Origin: Hanleya hanleyi
Taxonomy: Eukaryota > Mollusca > Polyplacophora > Lepidopleurida > Hanleyidae
Assembly (NCBI GenBank): GCA_036873755.1
Contig: JAVTVY010017391.1
Coordinates: 1-64,000 of the forward strand
DNA length: 64,000 nt
Direction: 5' to 3'
This document shows, one piece after another, positions 33,401-45,400 of the stretch. The stretch's first letter is position 1, and every line of letters begins with the position of its first letter. The notes below the pieces were generated by a model. That model ran no database searches. It was given only the letters and a program-made list of their open reading frames with translations, and was not told where the DNA came from. A program made the position numbers and the translations under genes.

Positions 33401-36400
33401 GCATGGTACAATTCTTAGTTCATTTAAGATCTCTACAAGCACAATGTTTTGAAATAAATGAATAAACAAGGAAAGAACAGAGGGAGATATAAATAGAAGA
33501 AAAGAAAAATCGAGTTGACTGTGTTCATTGTTCATTGTAATTGTAATCGCGTGGATGATTTCTTTGTCTTTCGCTTCCCTTAACACACACAAAGCTGTCT
33601 AGAAAACAACTGGGAGAACCATGGGCATAGTCAGGATTTTTTCGGAGGTGGGGAGAGGGGAGTCGTTGTTTTCCGCTGCTTTCTTCCGAGAGCCCAGTAT
33701 TGTGATGTCCAACGTAGGAAAATAAATGTGCAATTGAGCGCAGAGATTGAGTCCTTCGCGCCCAATGACTTCCCTAAAAATGCCCTTGAGAACTGGGCGG
33801 GTTCTTCCAGAAATCTTTGCCTGTAACAGTGCTTGGAGTGTGTATCGGGGTGCAGGATGGCAGGCTTCGTCCTACATTGCGTGGAAGTCAAAGGATCGTA
33901 TTCTGTTCTATTAAACAACCGTCAGTTCAGTGGCATCTCAGGCATTGCGCCGCGGCTGGGTCTTGTGTAGGGTTGAGTATTCCATTTCCGGACATTCTCT
34001 TTCCGGGGCGCTGTCACTCACAGGGCTGTTTAATTCTTGCTATTGTCATCCGTATGCTGTTTCAGCATGGTGTAGCCCATCTGTGCTCTTCGGTGTGTTG
34101 TGTCTGTACCTCTTGGTAACTGCACATTAGTGACAGGAAAGGTCCTCTTGCAGTACTCTTCAGTTATCAAGTTGGTCACCAATCAGTAATAACTGAACAG
34201 TACCAAATGGTCACCTATAAAGCATGCATTTAATTTATGGTATAACCTATTGGTTACCAATCAGTAACTGACCAGTAGCCTTCAATTCATAAAGTTGCAT
34301 GGCATTGCACCTTTAGCATCGTGGCGGCTACTTGTACCAATCGGTTACCAATCAGTCACTGGTAGGTAACTGGAAAGAAGCTGTTATCTTCTGCAACATG
34401 GAAACTGCATGGTACCGATCAGTTAGGATTTCATATTACCAAGCTTAAAATTCCTGTGCAGTACCAAAAACTTACCTAGAGGTTACTGAGCTGAACGGTA
34501 TGGAATGGTGAATCTTTGCCTGTGTACAAGGGATGTGAAAAATGAAGGACAGCTTGGGCATAATGGTGGATAGCTTAAAATTTTCGTACAGTACCAACAG
34601 CTTACTGAACAGTACCGAGTGGTAAAAAACTGAACGGTACGGAATGGTGAAAGTTTGCCTGTGTACAAACAATGTGAAAGATGGAGGACAGCTTCAAGGG
34701 CATAATGGTGCATGCTGGTGGTACATCCACACACTCGCCGCCAAATACTAACTCCTGGGATTTTTTCCATCATCGAAAAAGTCGGAAATATAGCAAATTG
34801 CAAACAAACAGGTTTGTTGTATGTCTAAACAAGTACCAGTATTAAGATTGTTTACTAATTTTTTTACTTTTCTATTTCAGGGTGACAGATTTTGAGGGAG
34901 CCTATGGTCTATCCAATGTGATGTTCAAGGAATATGTGAGGGCAGCCAGCTCTCGCATTGAGCATCTCAGTTGTAGCCATTGTTACTGGATCAGTGGCCA
35001 AGTATTAGAGACGGTCATACCGAGGTGCAGAAATCTTCAAAGCTTATCTGTGATAGATTGCAACTTCACCCCAAAACGCCTTTGTCAGGTCATCGCTCCA
35101 TTAGAAAAGCTCCAGTCACTGTCTTTCTCTGTGAATGCCATTAAAGAGTTCTGTGATGAGTGTAGTCAGTCAGTCGAAGTTCAAAGACGATTCCAACAGC
35201 TTCGACAGCTCGTGATACATTTCAAACGTGGCGCTCGGGCCATCCAACATTATACCATTTCAATTAATGTTGTTCAGCAGAAAACCTTTCTGGAACACTG
35301 CGTGAATCTGGAGAAACTGTCCATAATTGGTGCTCCCAATAGCTTCCCGAAGGACTTGTTACGGCCGCTCGTGGAAAAGGCAGACTGCCTTCAAAAGCTT
35401 AAAGAAATCGGTATTAATGATGGCGTGGACCCATCAGCAAGGATGTTCTTCTTTGGCATCCTATTACAGCTTTGTCGCCTGGATCTGCATTACAAAACTT
35501 TACTTATGCCATCTGCTAATTTGGCTAAGCTACAGTCCAAGCCGGAATTCAAGAACTGCTTCAAACATTCCTCAGATTTATGTCACTTGAATGTGTCGCG
35601 GGCTGAGGTCGACTTCAGTTCCATCGGCAGTCCAATGACGTCATTATCAAAAAGCCATAACCTACAGTATTTGAACATTGCAGAGAATTACAAAGTAGAC
35701 AGTGATCAACTGAAACTGATTGCCTCAGGCTGTCCAAATCTGACTAGTCTTAACCTACAGAACTGTCCACATATCTTCATGAGTGTAAGATCATTGCTTC
35801 ATGTCCTTATTTATAGTCATGCCTTCAACCCTATCTGGCCTGGGAGGGGGGGACGGCAGAAAAAAAAATGAAAGCTAACCCTCTGCGACCTTTTAGATTA
35901 TCATATTAGGGTCATTTTAAGCCTATTTGCATAACCCCCCAAGTAGAGGACCATGGGAAAATTCCAGATGGTGGCCATTTGGGGCGCCAGAAAAGTGATG
36001 ATTTCGTGATTTTTCTTCAAAATTACTGCTTTTCTTTGAAGAAAATTGGACAAAATCTGTTTTATTTCACATCGAACTATTATTTGCTAATTTAACATGC
36101 AGTTTTTGCAAAGAAAACACATGAATAAAGAATTCGAAAAATCGACCAAAAAATGCCTATTTTGAAAATGACGTCATCAAAGTGGCCATCTTGGATTTTT
36201 GTTTTGCTTTTTCTGGTAGAGCTTGGCCCAAGAGTATAGTTTGGTAAGTTTCAGCCCAGGGGGTAAGAAAAGGGGGGGGGGGGCATTTTTCTTAACCTTG
36301 GGCTGAAACTTCCCACACTATGCACTTGGGTCAGGGGGTGGGGGTGAATAGGCTCTTAAAACAATCTAAACAATCTAGCAAGATCTCGGCCTTTGGCCGC

Positions 36401-39400
36401 TGGTTTAAACTGTTGGCCTCGTGCCAACTTGCGTTTATCTGGGAAATTTGAAACCACTTCCTTGGTCTTTATTTCTTAAATATAATATCTGACTGAATTT
36501 TGAGACGCATTGTCATAATTGTACTTGCTGAATTATATACATTATCCTTCCAATTTGATCTTTCAGAATGATACAGGGCAAGTGGACACAAGTGGGTTAG
36601 AGTGTTTGGTGAACAAATGTTCACAGTTACGCCATCTAAACTTGCACGGTATACACGTCCATGCTATAGACGCTCCTCAACCTATACAGACACTATGTAA
36701 CCTCCTCTCATCATTGCGAGGTGAGTAATAATGAAACCGTTATCCTTCACAGGCCTTGTTTTTCGTCAAAATTCACGGGAATCCAAATAGATTCTTGCAA
36801 TCCAGCTCTATGGGAATCCACGGGAATCCAATGCTATCATTTCTATACAGATTGCTAATATTTTACGGGAATCAGTTGGATTCCCGCAAATTATTTTGTG
36901 GGAGTGCTGACGGGAATCTGATTCCCATGGAAAAACAAGCCCTGCTTCAGCGTAGATTGACTATCTGGTTAGGGCGATCCCACTCTCTAAAATGGAGGCA
37001 AAAAACAGGCCTGCAAATGCCTCCTATATTTTTCTTTATTTTTAGTCATTCCTATATTTTTCTCAAAACCTCCTATATTTCCTATATTTTTACTTTTTCT
37101 CATGAAAATTTTCACTAATGCTCTGAAAGGAGTCAAAATGGCATGAGGAAATACATTTCAGAAAAGAAATATGAAAACATTTAAATCTCTTTTTGCTGAA
37201 CCAAGCAGCAGAACAGATCTCCTCAATCGCCACCACTATGACCACATTCAGTAGAAATAATTTGATTAAACACCAGAAAACTACCAAGTTTGGAACATAC
37301 ACTGTACTAGTGACCTGTCTTACACTCCTTTATTTCCTATATTTTCCTATATTTTATTAAGAATTTTTTGCTCAATACATCAGTTTACATAATGAATTCA
37401 GCAAAATCCTCTTGAGACGCACACAGACATATAAATTCTCATCAAATGGCAGTAAGAAATAAATTATTATCTATTTAATTTGCACAATAATAGGCCAAAT
37501 ATTTGTCACACTATTCAAACAACATTGACTGGTTCTTCAAATGACATGGAACAATAGATAGATCAATGCGCCTGAAGTTTTGGAGCATTGGTTAAGAAGG
37601 AATCGAAAGTTATTGAGCAAAAATGACTTTTTTTTGCCTCCATTTTAGAGGGCGGGATCTCCCTAACGCGACTATATCTCAATATTAAATGCACACCAAA
37701 GAAGCCAAAGAAGATAAAAGCTGCTAAAGTCTCCAAAGTTATGAATATCCCTGCTTTAGTACTGCATGGCAACTAGACTGCACAGCGATGGCCTTGTAGT
37801 AGAGTGCTCGCCTCGCAAGCAGCAGGTCCCAGGTTCAATCACTGGTCAAGTCCTACTAAAGACTTGAGGAATTGAACTTGTATCTTCCTCTCTTGGTGCT
37901 CAGCGAGAAGAGGATAGATCAAGAACTGGTTGGTCCAGTGTCGGGATAACTTCACTGCATCATCGTGATGGGAGCAGCGCTCCAGATAAGGGGCATATTG
38001 GTGTAATTTACGCATACAAAAAAAGTTAAAAAGGCATGCAAGTGTAAAATAGGGAGTACCAGATACACCCAATAAATAGCAGATACGCTTTATCACATCG
38101 ATCAATGCGTAATATTTCTCATAAACAATGATGTGAAATTGGAACTACTTTGTCTCGATCGCTGCCTACAAGTTCAAGTTCAAGTTCATTGTATAAAACA
38201 CCTCTTGCAAGGCCGTATACAACAACAAAACAAAACAGCAATATAACAACAGAAATAAGGTTACCATACTGATGATGGACTACATAGTTCACCAAGGCTA
38301 TACATACCCGGTATATGATGAATTACCACGAAGCTAATATAATCTGAAGCTTATAGGAATTACATGATTACAGAGCAGCTTTTCTTTTGTTGAAACAACA
38401 GAATATAGTTTTTGCCACATAACCTGCAAGTTCACAGGAAGGATTTAATATGAGCTTTATAACGTCATCTCTACGACTGGTTAACGATGGGAACAACCGT
38501 TTTATTTCTGTAAACAGCAGTGCCCTCTCATCGGAATATAGTGGACAGTCAAACAGAAAATGGTACTCGTCCTCGACTTCACCCGGACAGAAAGGGCAAA
38601 CTCTTAAATTCCTTGGAATTCTTGTTTTTTGTTGTTTAGTCACGTACCGGCCAGTTTCCACCGCAAGGCAGTGGGAACTGGTTCTAAGTTTTGTTAGCGC
38701 TTGCCTATGTTTAAACACCTTTATATTGTCCAGGTAGGAGTCCGGTCCCATACTCTGTTTGATCTTCCAAAATAAATTTAGCTTTGAACTGGAGGAATCA
38801 CCAGCATCAGTCAGCCTCGTGCTCTGAAATATCTGGTAGAGTTTTGTAGTCGCTTGATTAATCAGTGTATTAAGATGCTTGGCCGAAAAATGCCAGAAGT
38901 GTTGTAAATTAAGTATTTCTAGTAATCGATATAATTTTGATTGCCATGAAAGTTTTGATTTTGTGTGCATCAGAGCTAGATCGGCTGCATAGGCACGAGA
39001 TACCAGTCTATCATTTGGTAATTCCTTCAGTCGTGCCCAGTATCTCAATAAGCATATGTAGACATTTAACGACATTGGATAGATTCGAGTTTCAAACAAC
39101 CCTGCTATATTGCATGAATATTTGTGTAGACCAAGTATCGATTTACTGATCTTTGTAGAAACTTTGTCACATATGTTGTTTTGGAAGAGGGCTTCTTTGT
39201 TTCTGAGCATTTTACTGCCCCATATTTCAGCCCCATATGTTGAAACAGGTTGTACTACTGCATTATACAGTTTGATCAGGGTACGGACTGAAACAAAATC
39301 TACTGTTGTAAGGGAGTGTTTTAGTTTGTACCAACACCTTATGGCCTTGTCATGCTTGTTTGTCATGGCAACCTGAGCAGATTTGAAGGAGCCTGTATTA

Positions 39401-42400
39401 AAGTGAATAAAAGACCTAAATATATATGTTCTCGAACAACATCAATTGTGTTGAAGCCAAAAGAGAATACAAGTTTATGACTGTATCTGAAATTTGTATT
39501 AAACGGTACTATTTTGGTTTTTGAAGGATTCAGCTCCAATTTCCATTCCAGACAGAACCGACATAGTGCGTCGAGGCTGTGCTGGAGACCTTCAGGTGTG
39601 GTAGAGAGTAAAACAAGATCATCAGCATATAACAGATGTGTAATCAAACATGTTCCTAATTTTGGAGCTGTTTTAGCAGCAGTTAATAAATATGTCTGAA
39701 GGTCATTCATGTATAAATTAAAGAGTGTTGGGCTACAAACACACCCCTGCTTGACACCTAGTGTCAGCAGAAATGTTTCTGATAGATCAGACGATACTTT
39801 TACACAGAATTCAGTTTCACTATACATATCTCTGATAATGTTGTATATATTACCATGAATTCCAAATTGTTTCAACTTGTATAACAATCCATCTCGCCAG
39901 ACCCTGTCAAAGGCTTTACGAAGATCAATAAAGCATGCGTATATAGGCTGTTTTTTACTTTTATATGTCTGGATTATAGTGTTCAAAATGAAAAGGTTAT
40001 CAGCTGTTCTATAGTCATGGCGAAAGCCACACTGGGATGGATCTAATAGGTTGTTTTCAGTAAGATGGGCTGCAACTCGTGCATTTATGATAGACAGAAA
40101 AGGGAAAAGATACACATGTAAAGGGAGACAAATCTGTAGGCAGGTGCTTTACTCAGATTTCATTTAGTTCATCAGGAACACCCGTGCATGGAGACTAGCG
40201 GAGTTTACCTTAGCGTTGCTATAGCGATCAGCCATTGCTCATCAGATGATCTGCGACTTTCCCCCTTCGCGATAATTTCAGGAACACGTAAAATTACATC
40301 CTTTTTTGTAAAATCAAAGGGAGAGACTGCACAAGACATACAATGTAGTCCAGCGGACAATTGGTGACATTATTAATGATGTCATGAAAGAGCGTGCGAG
40401 TAAAAGTTCCTCCAAAAAATTGCACACGGGCATGGAGTTGAGGGAAGGCACTCGGCGTGAGTGGATTTAAATATCCATACAATGTAGCTTGTGATCGAGT
40501 CAGACAATGCGGGTGGGGACTCGCGGAAATAAATCATTCCATTCAATATTAAACCATTTACCATGTTAGAATACTTTTTTGATAGTGAGCAATACTCCTC
40601 CAATAAAATATGGAGGAGTACAGTACTCCTCCAAAAATAAAATTATCTGGAGCACTGTGGGAGTGAAAAGTTGTTGAAAACAATGTTAAAATCCTCGAGA
40701 CTCATTTACTGTATATCAACTACATGTAAATGTCATTTTTTTAATGGTAGGAAAGTATTCAGATTTTGTATAGTCTTGCTGTACTACTGGTGCCATTTTC
40801 TCTTTTATAAACACCAGATCTTCGGAGTCTGTCTCTGCCCGCCTGTTCTTTGTCCACCCCTGAAACAGAAGATGCTATCCCCACAACGATGATCGGAAAG
40901 AAACGAGTCCGAGTATCCTACAGCGCACCACAGGGATTCGGTAAACGGAAGAGGGTTGGCTTGCCTATAGCATCTACATCCTGGGTAAACAAGTACAGAA
41001 TGGTGCCCAATAGCTTATAAATTATTGCTTTTGAGAAGGTTAACCTTAGCAATACATGACAGATGAGTCCCCAACCCTTGGGTCCTTTAGAAGCCTCACC
41101 TTCAATCACATTGGACATGTGCTCAAATGAGTGGAACTTGAGAGTTAAAGGTGAAATGCAAAGGTTTTCATATTTTTCTTTTTGTATTATTTGCGGGTGA
41201 GCTTATGTTGGAACTATCAGTCTATTTACTTCTTTTGGTTTTGTCTGAAGTATTCTGTCTCTTAGTAGCATTAGAAAATGCTCCAAAATTGGCATTTCAA
41301 ACCCGGCCGATTTCAGAAATGAAATCAGCAACGTTTATCTGCCCTTGTTTGACGCTGGTTTGTGGCGTCACATCAGACCACCTGGTCGGACATCAATACT
41401 TATAACGTTCAGTCTTCGGGAAGCTGGTCTGATGTGACGTCACAATCAAGGAAAGATAAGCGATGCCGGGTTGTAAATCTGAATTCAGATGGGATTGGGA
41501 AACTTCCAGCAGACCAACTACTTCAAATTAAACCAAGCGAAGAGGACGGACTGATATTTCTATTATTATTCAATCCATACAAAATATAACCATAAGAATT
41601 TAAAAACCTTTGCATTTCACCTTTAAACTATATGAATGATTATATAATAGTATCACGAGTATATAGCCATCCTGTTACCATGGTAACCCCATATTCTGGA
41701 TATTACCCCTCGGCCAAAATTTGGCCGAAGGGTATTGTCGTCGTCATGTACGTCTGTCCGTCCGTCCGTCACACCTTTCTCGTTACCAAGATATCTTTAG
41801 AACGACTTACCCTAGGCACACCAAACTTGCAGTGCGCATCCGTATGCTTGTGACCCAGAACCCTATTGAATCTGGACCTGATTGGTTTGAAACTTTGGCG
41901 GCCATCTTTAATTTATGCGAAACCATCACAGCTTTCTTGTTACCAAGATATCTTTAGAATGACTTAATCTAGGCACCCCAAACTTGCACTGCACATCCAT
42001 ATGCTCATGACCCAGAACCCTATTGAATCTGGACCAGATTGGTTGGAAACTTTGGCGGCCATATTTAATTTATGCGGAATCATTAATCTTGTGTATCTTA
42101 GGTACCATTTCTCTGTTCAGTGTGAAACTTGGTATAGATCATCGATGCATCAAGAAACTTCAAAGGAATGACCAAACCAGTTTCCCTGATTCGGTTAAAA
42201 CCTTGGTGGCCATCTTTAATTTATGCAAAATCTTTAATGATATATATCTCTGATACCATTCAAGTGTTCTATACGAAACTTGGTATACAGCATCGATGTA
42301 TCAAGAGATCTGCAATGTATAGCCACATCAGTTCCTCTGTTTGTTTGTTTGTTTGTTTATTCACCAATCTATCTCTGATACTGTTCGAGTGATTGATGTA

Positions 42401-45400
42401 AAATTTGGTATATATCATTGATGCATCAATAGACTTACGATAAATGGCAGTTCTGGCATTTCTGATTGGGCGGAAACCTTGGTGGCCATCTTTAATTTAT
42501 GCAAAATCTTTAATGATGTATATCTTTGATACCATTTCAGTGTTCTATATGAAACTTGGTATCCAGCATCGATGTATCAAGAGACTTGCAATGAATAACC
42601 ACATCAGTTCCTCTGAGTGGGGGAAGGATGGGCGGCCATCTTTAATTTATGCAAAATCATTAATGATCTCTATCTCTGATAACTTTCAAATGCTCGATGT
42701 AAAATTTGGTAATGAATACCACAAGAGAATTATGTAATGAATACCGGTTTCTCTGATTGGACGGAAACCTTAGGGGCCATTCCTAATTGCAAAATTTTTC
42801 ATAATCTGTATATTTGTCACTTGACTGCTTGGTGTTCCTGAAGTCGTGATTCAAATTGAATACATTATGAATGGCTGGCATCCAGAGCCGAGGGGTTTTC
42901 AGATGCGCAGCTTCGTATTTACATCTACAGGCATGGAATTATCATCCAATTGACTTATTTCAGATTATTTCCTAATTAAAAGTTTATTACCGTATTTTTT
43001 TTAACACTCTAATTTTTCGAACACGTGATTTTTTCCAATCTCAAAAAGCTAAATTCACTTCTAAATATTTTGAACATTGATCAAATGCTCAACAGTTGTC
43101 TTCTAATTTCAAACATTAAAAAAATGTGCCATATAGAAAGCCCCTTTTGTAAGAAGTGCACTTGTCCTCTATAACACAACCCTGTTATTTCCCCGATTTT
43201 TTGGCGTAATGTTGTTAGTGAAAAAACCCCCAAAACAATGGAAGGCTTTCAATTTACAAGAAATAAATGAATGAATGCAATGTTATGCCTGTGAATAAAG
43301 TTGAATGGCTGACAGAATGGCTTAGAAACCGGTATAGTTAAACAAATGTTTACAAAATGTACTGATTGTAATTTGTATAAGCATGCCTTTATTTTTACCT
43401 CTGGCGAATAGTGCCACGTGTTGCGAGGCGAGAAAGAAATGTTGACCTCTGAAAAATTAGATATTGGGTACTCGGAGCGCTTGGCCTAGAACAAAAGACA
43501 TCTTTATTTTCCTGGCTGGATTCAGTGAGGCTTATAACACGTTTAATTGTCATCTCTGCATGAATTACAAGGATTATAAACAAGGAAAGATCCCCCCCAT
43601 AGGAGTCATGTGCTTCAAAGCTTTATCCGATTTTTTTTTTAATTTGAAGCAAAAACGTTTTCTCAACTTTAATACAGGAGTATTTTTATCAAAAGTAAGT
43701 TCAGTCGGACTTCAACTTGTCAGACAACAACAACAACAACAACACATATAGTCAGGCTGACATCTTCGCCGGGAAAGCTGAGATCTAGATGGAATTTTTT
43801 TACCTCTTATTTTTTCGAACAGGCTGTTTTTCCACTGAATATGTCCTCTAATGTTCGAACATTCAAGGCCGATTTTGGCTTGAAAACCATTTTAAAAAAA
43901 TAGGAGAAATACGGTACATGTTAACTAACCCCACTGATTGGAAGAAGAAAGGGGCCATTTGCCTTGACTGCTACTCCCATGTAAGTGGATTTTTGACGTA
44001 AATGTAAATGTGTTTTGACAAGTGTTCGCCCATAAAAACGGATTTTGATGTATCACTGAGATCCCATGTGATAGGTTATTATTGCAATATTTTTGTGTTT
44101 ACTTTGACTAAATCCTAGTTAAAACTATACATTTTCAGAAAGCCTTAATTCCAATAAAGATATATGACTATATAGAGTGTTGGTATGTTTTGTAATATAG
44201 ATAAAATGAAATCAAGAGAAGTAATGATAAAATTGTTGGAAAGATGTGCGATTGAACACCAAAGGTGTTTGGTGTGCTCCAAGTGAAATGTACATGTACC
44301 AATAATTGTAAAACCCACTTCCAAATTCCTGAATATTTCACATAAAGCGAGTACATACAATCAGAGTATCTAACATTAATGACTAACTCTTCAAATTCAT
44401 TTATTTTTCACATTTTCACGGGACCTGCTGATCTCCATCAAAAACATTTATTCGCCATTCTTTCTTGGCCTGACCTCATGCATGTCGTTGACAATGGTGA
44501 AAGCATGCAAACAACTCTATTCCTCCAATCAGGCTGGGCGTCTGACAAGGTTATTCCTTCTCGACCAATCAGTGATTCTGTTTCACTCCACCTATGAAAA
44601 TTTATTACCAGCATCCATTCTGCTTTTGGGAATTATGTGGGATTATTACAGTTCTAGCTGGTTCTATGCCTGTCATCTCATAATGTTGCTGCCAAATCCC
44701 ACATCTACGGAGAATAACCTAAGCAACGATACATGACATGATCACAATGGTGGCGGGGAAACTAGGTGGTGAACACCAGGAAGCACCGCTAAAATGCAAC
44801 AATTTCTTTGCCTTTTTCGTGATTTGCAGCAGACAGAAAGCTGAGACATCACATTATCTCCCAAGAATACTTATTTTTACAAGAAATGTTGCTAATATTT
44901 ATTAAAACGTGAACAAATAACGTAGAATAAAGCTGTGGGAGACCAATGGTAAATATTTCTCCTGACATGGGACATAAACAGGATATTTTACATGATGAAA
45001 AAAATATGAAATTTGAAATGAGTCCATGGGTTAAAGACCCACGCTATATTTACTCTATTATGGGACGAGAGAGAAAATTCCCTGCATGTCTATACAGTTA
45101 AATTGCCATACTCAAGAGTCGGTGAATTGTTAACATTTCTCTACTGGTTTCGGCTAATTTCCAACACCTGTTAAAATTAATTTATAAGTTTGCATTTACT
45201 TGTAGGCCTCTACTTCAGCCGCCAGTGTGTACGAGTCTCCCGAGTCGACAGGAGAACTGGAGAAAATTGTGCAATCTTGCCCGAACATGAGAGAGTTTGA
45301 GCTGACTGGGGCAGGGTTTAGGTCGGCCTTTAACAGTCTCTTCCCCTTCAACCTTAGGAGACACAGTTATACTGCTTGGTGAGTCAGTACTAATTCTTAG

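Larger units (their letters stand above)
38165..40135 (-). mobile_element. 5'-truncated non-LTR retrotransposon (CR1/L2/jockey-like)
   Basis: Minus-strand relic carrying a reverse transcriptase and C-terminal region, with no endonuclease. The 3' end has a short tandem TTGAAC tail (AATGAACTTGAACTTGAACT near 38190-38172), as in LINEs that end in microsatellites. Truncation is at about 40110-40135. It sits in FBXL18 intron 3, antisense to the gene. Confidence 0.9.

Noticed and set aside
33631..34130. Overlapping 95- and 100-codon frames on opposite strands
   Set aside because: No domain, no splice signals in agreement, and both lie inside FBXL18 intron 1.
35785..35871. Extension of FBXL18 exon 2 to the stop at 35871
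   Set aside because: A GTAAGA donor at 35785 is in phase with exon 3, and the sequence after it loses the LRR pattern and enters a dispersed repeat.
39363..39366. ATGA start-stop overlap in the LINE as coupled translation
   Set aside because: The conserved protein is one continuous ORF in the family, and the join is a frameshift near 39400 rather than a true second start.
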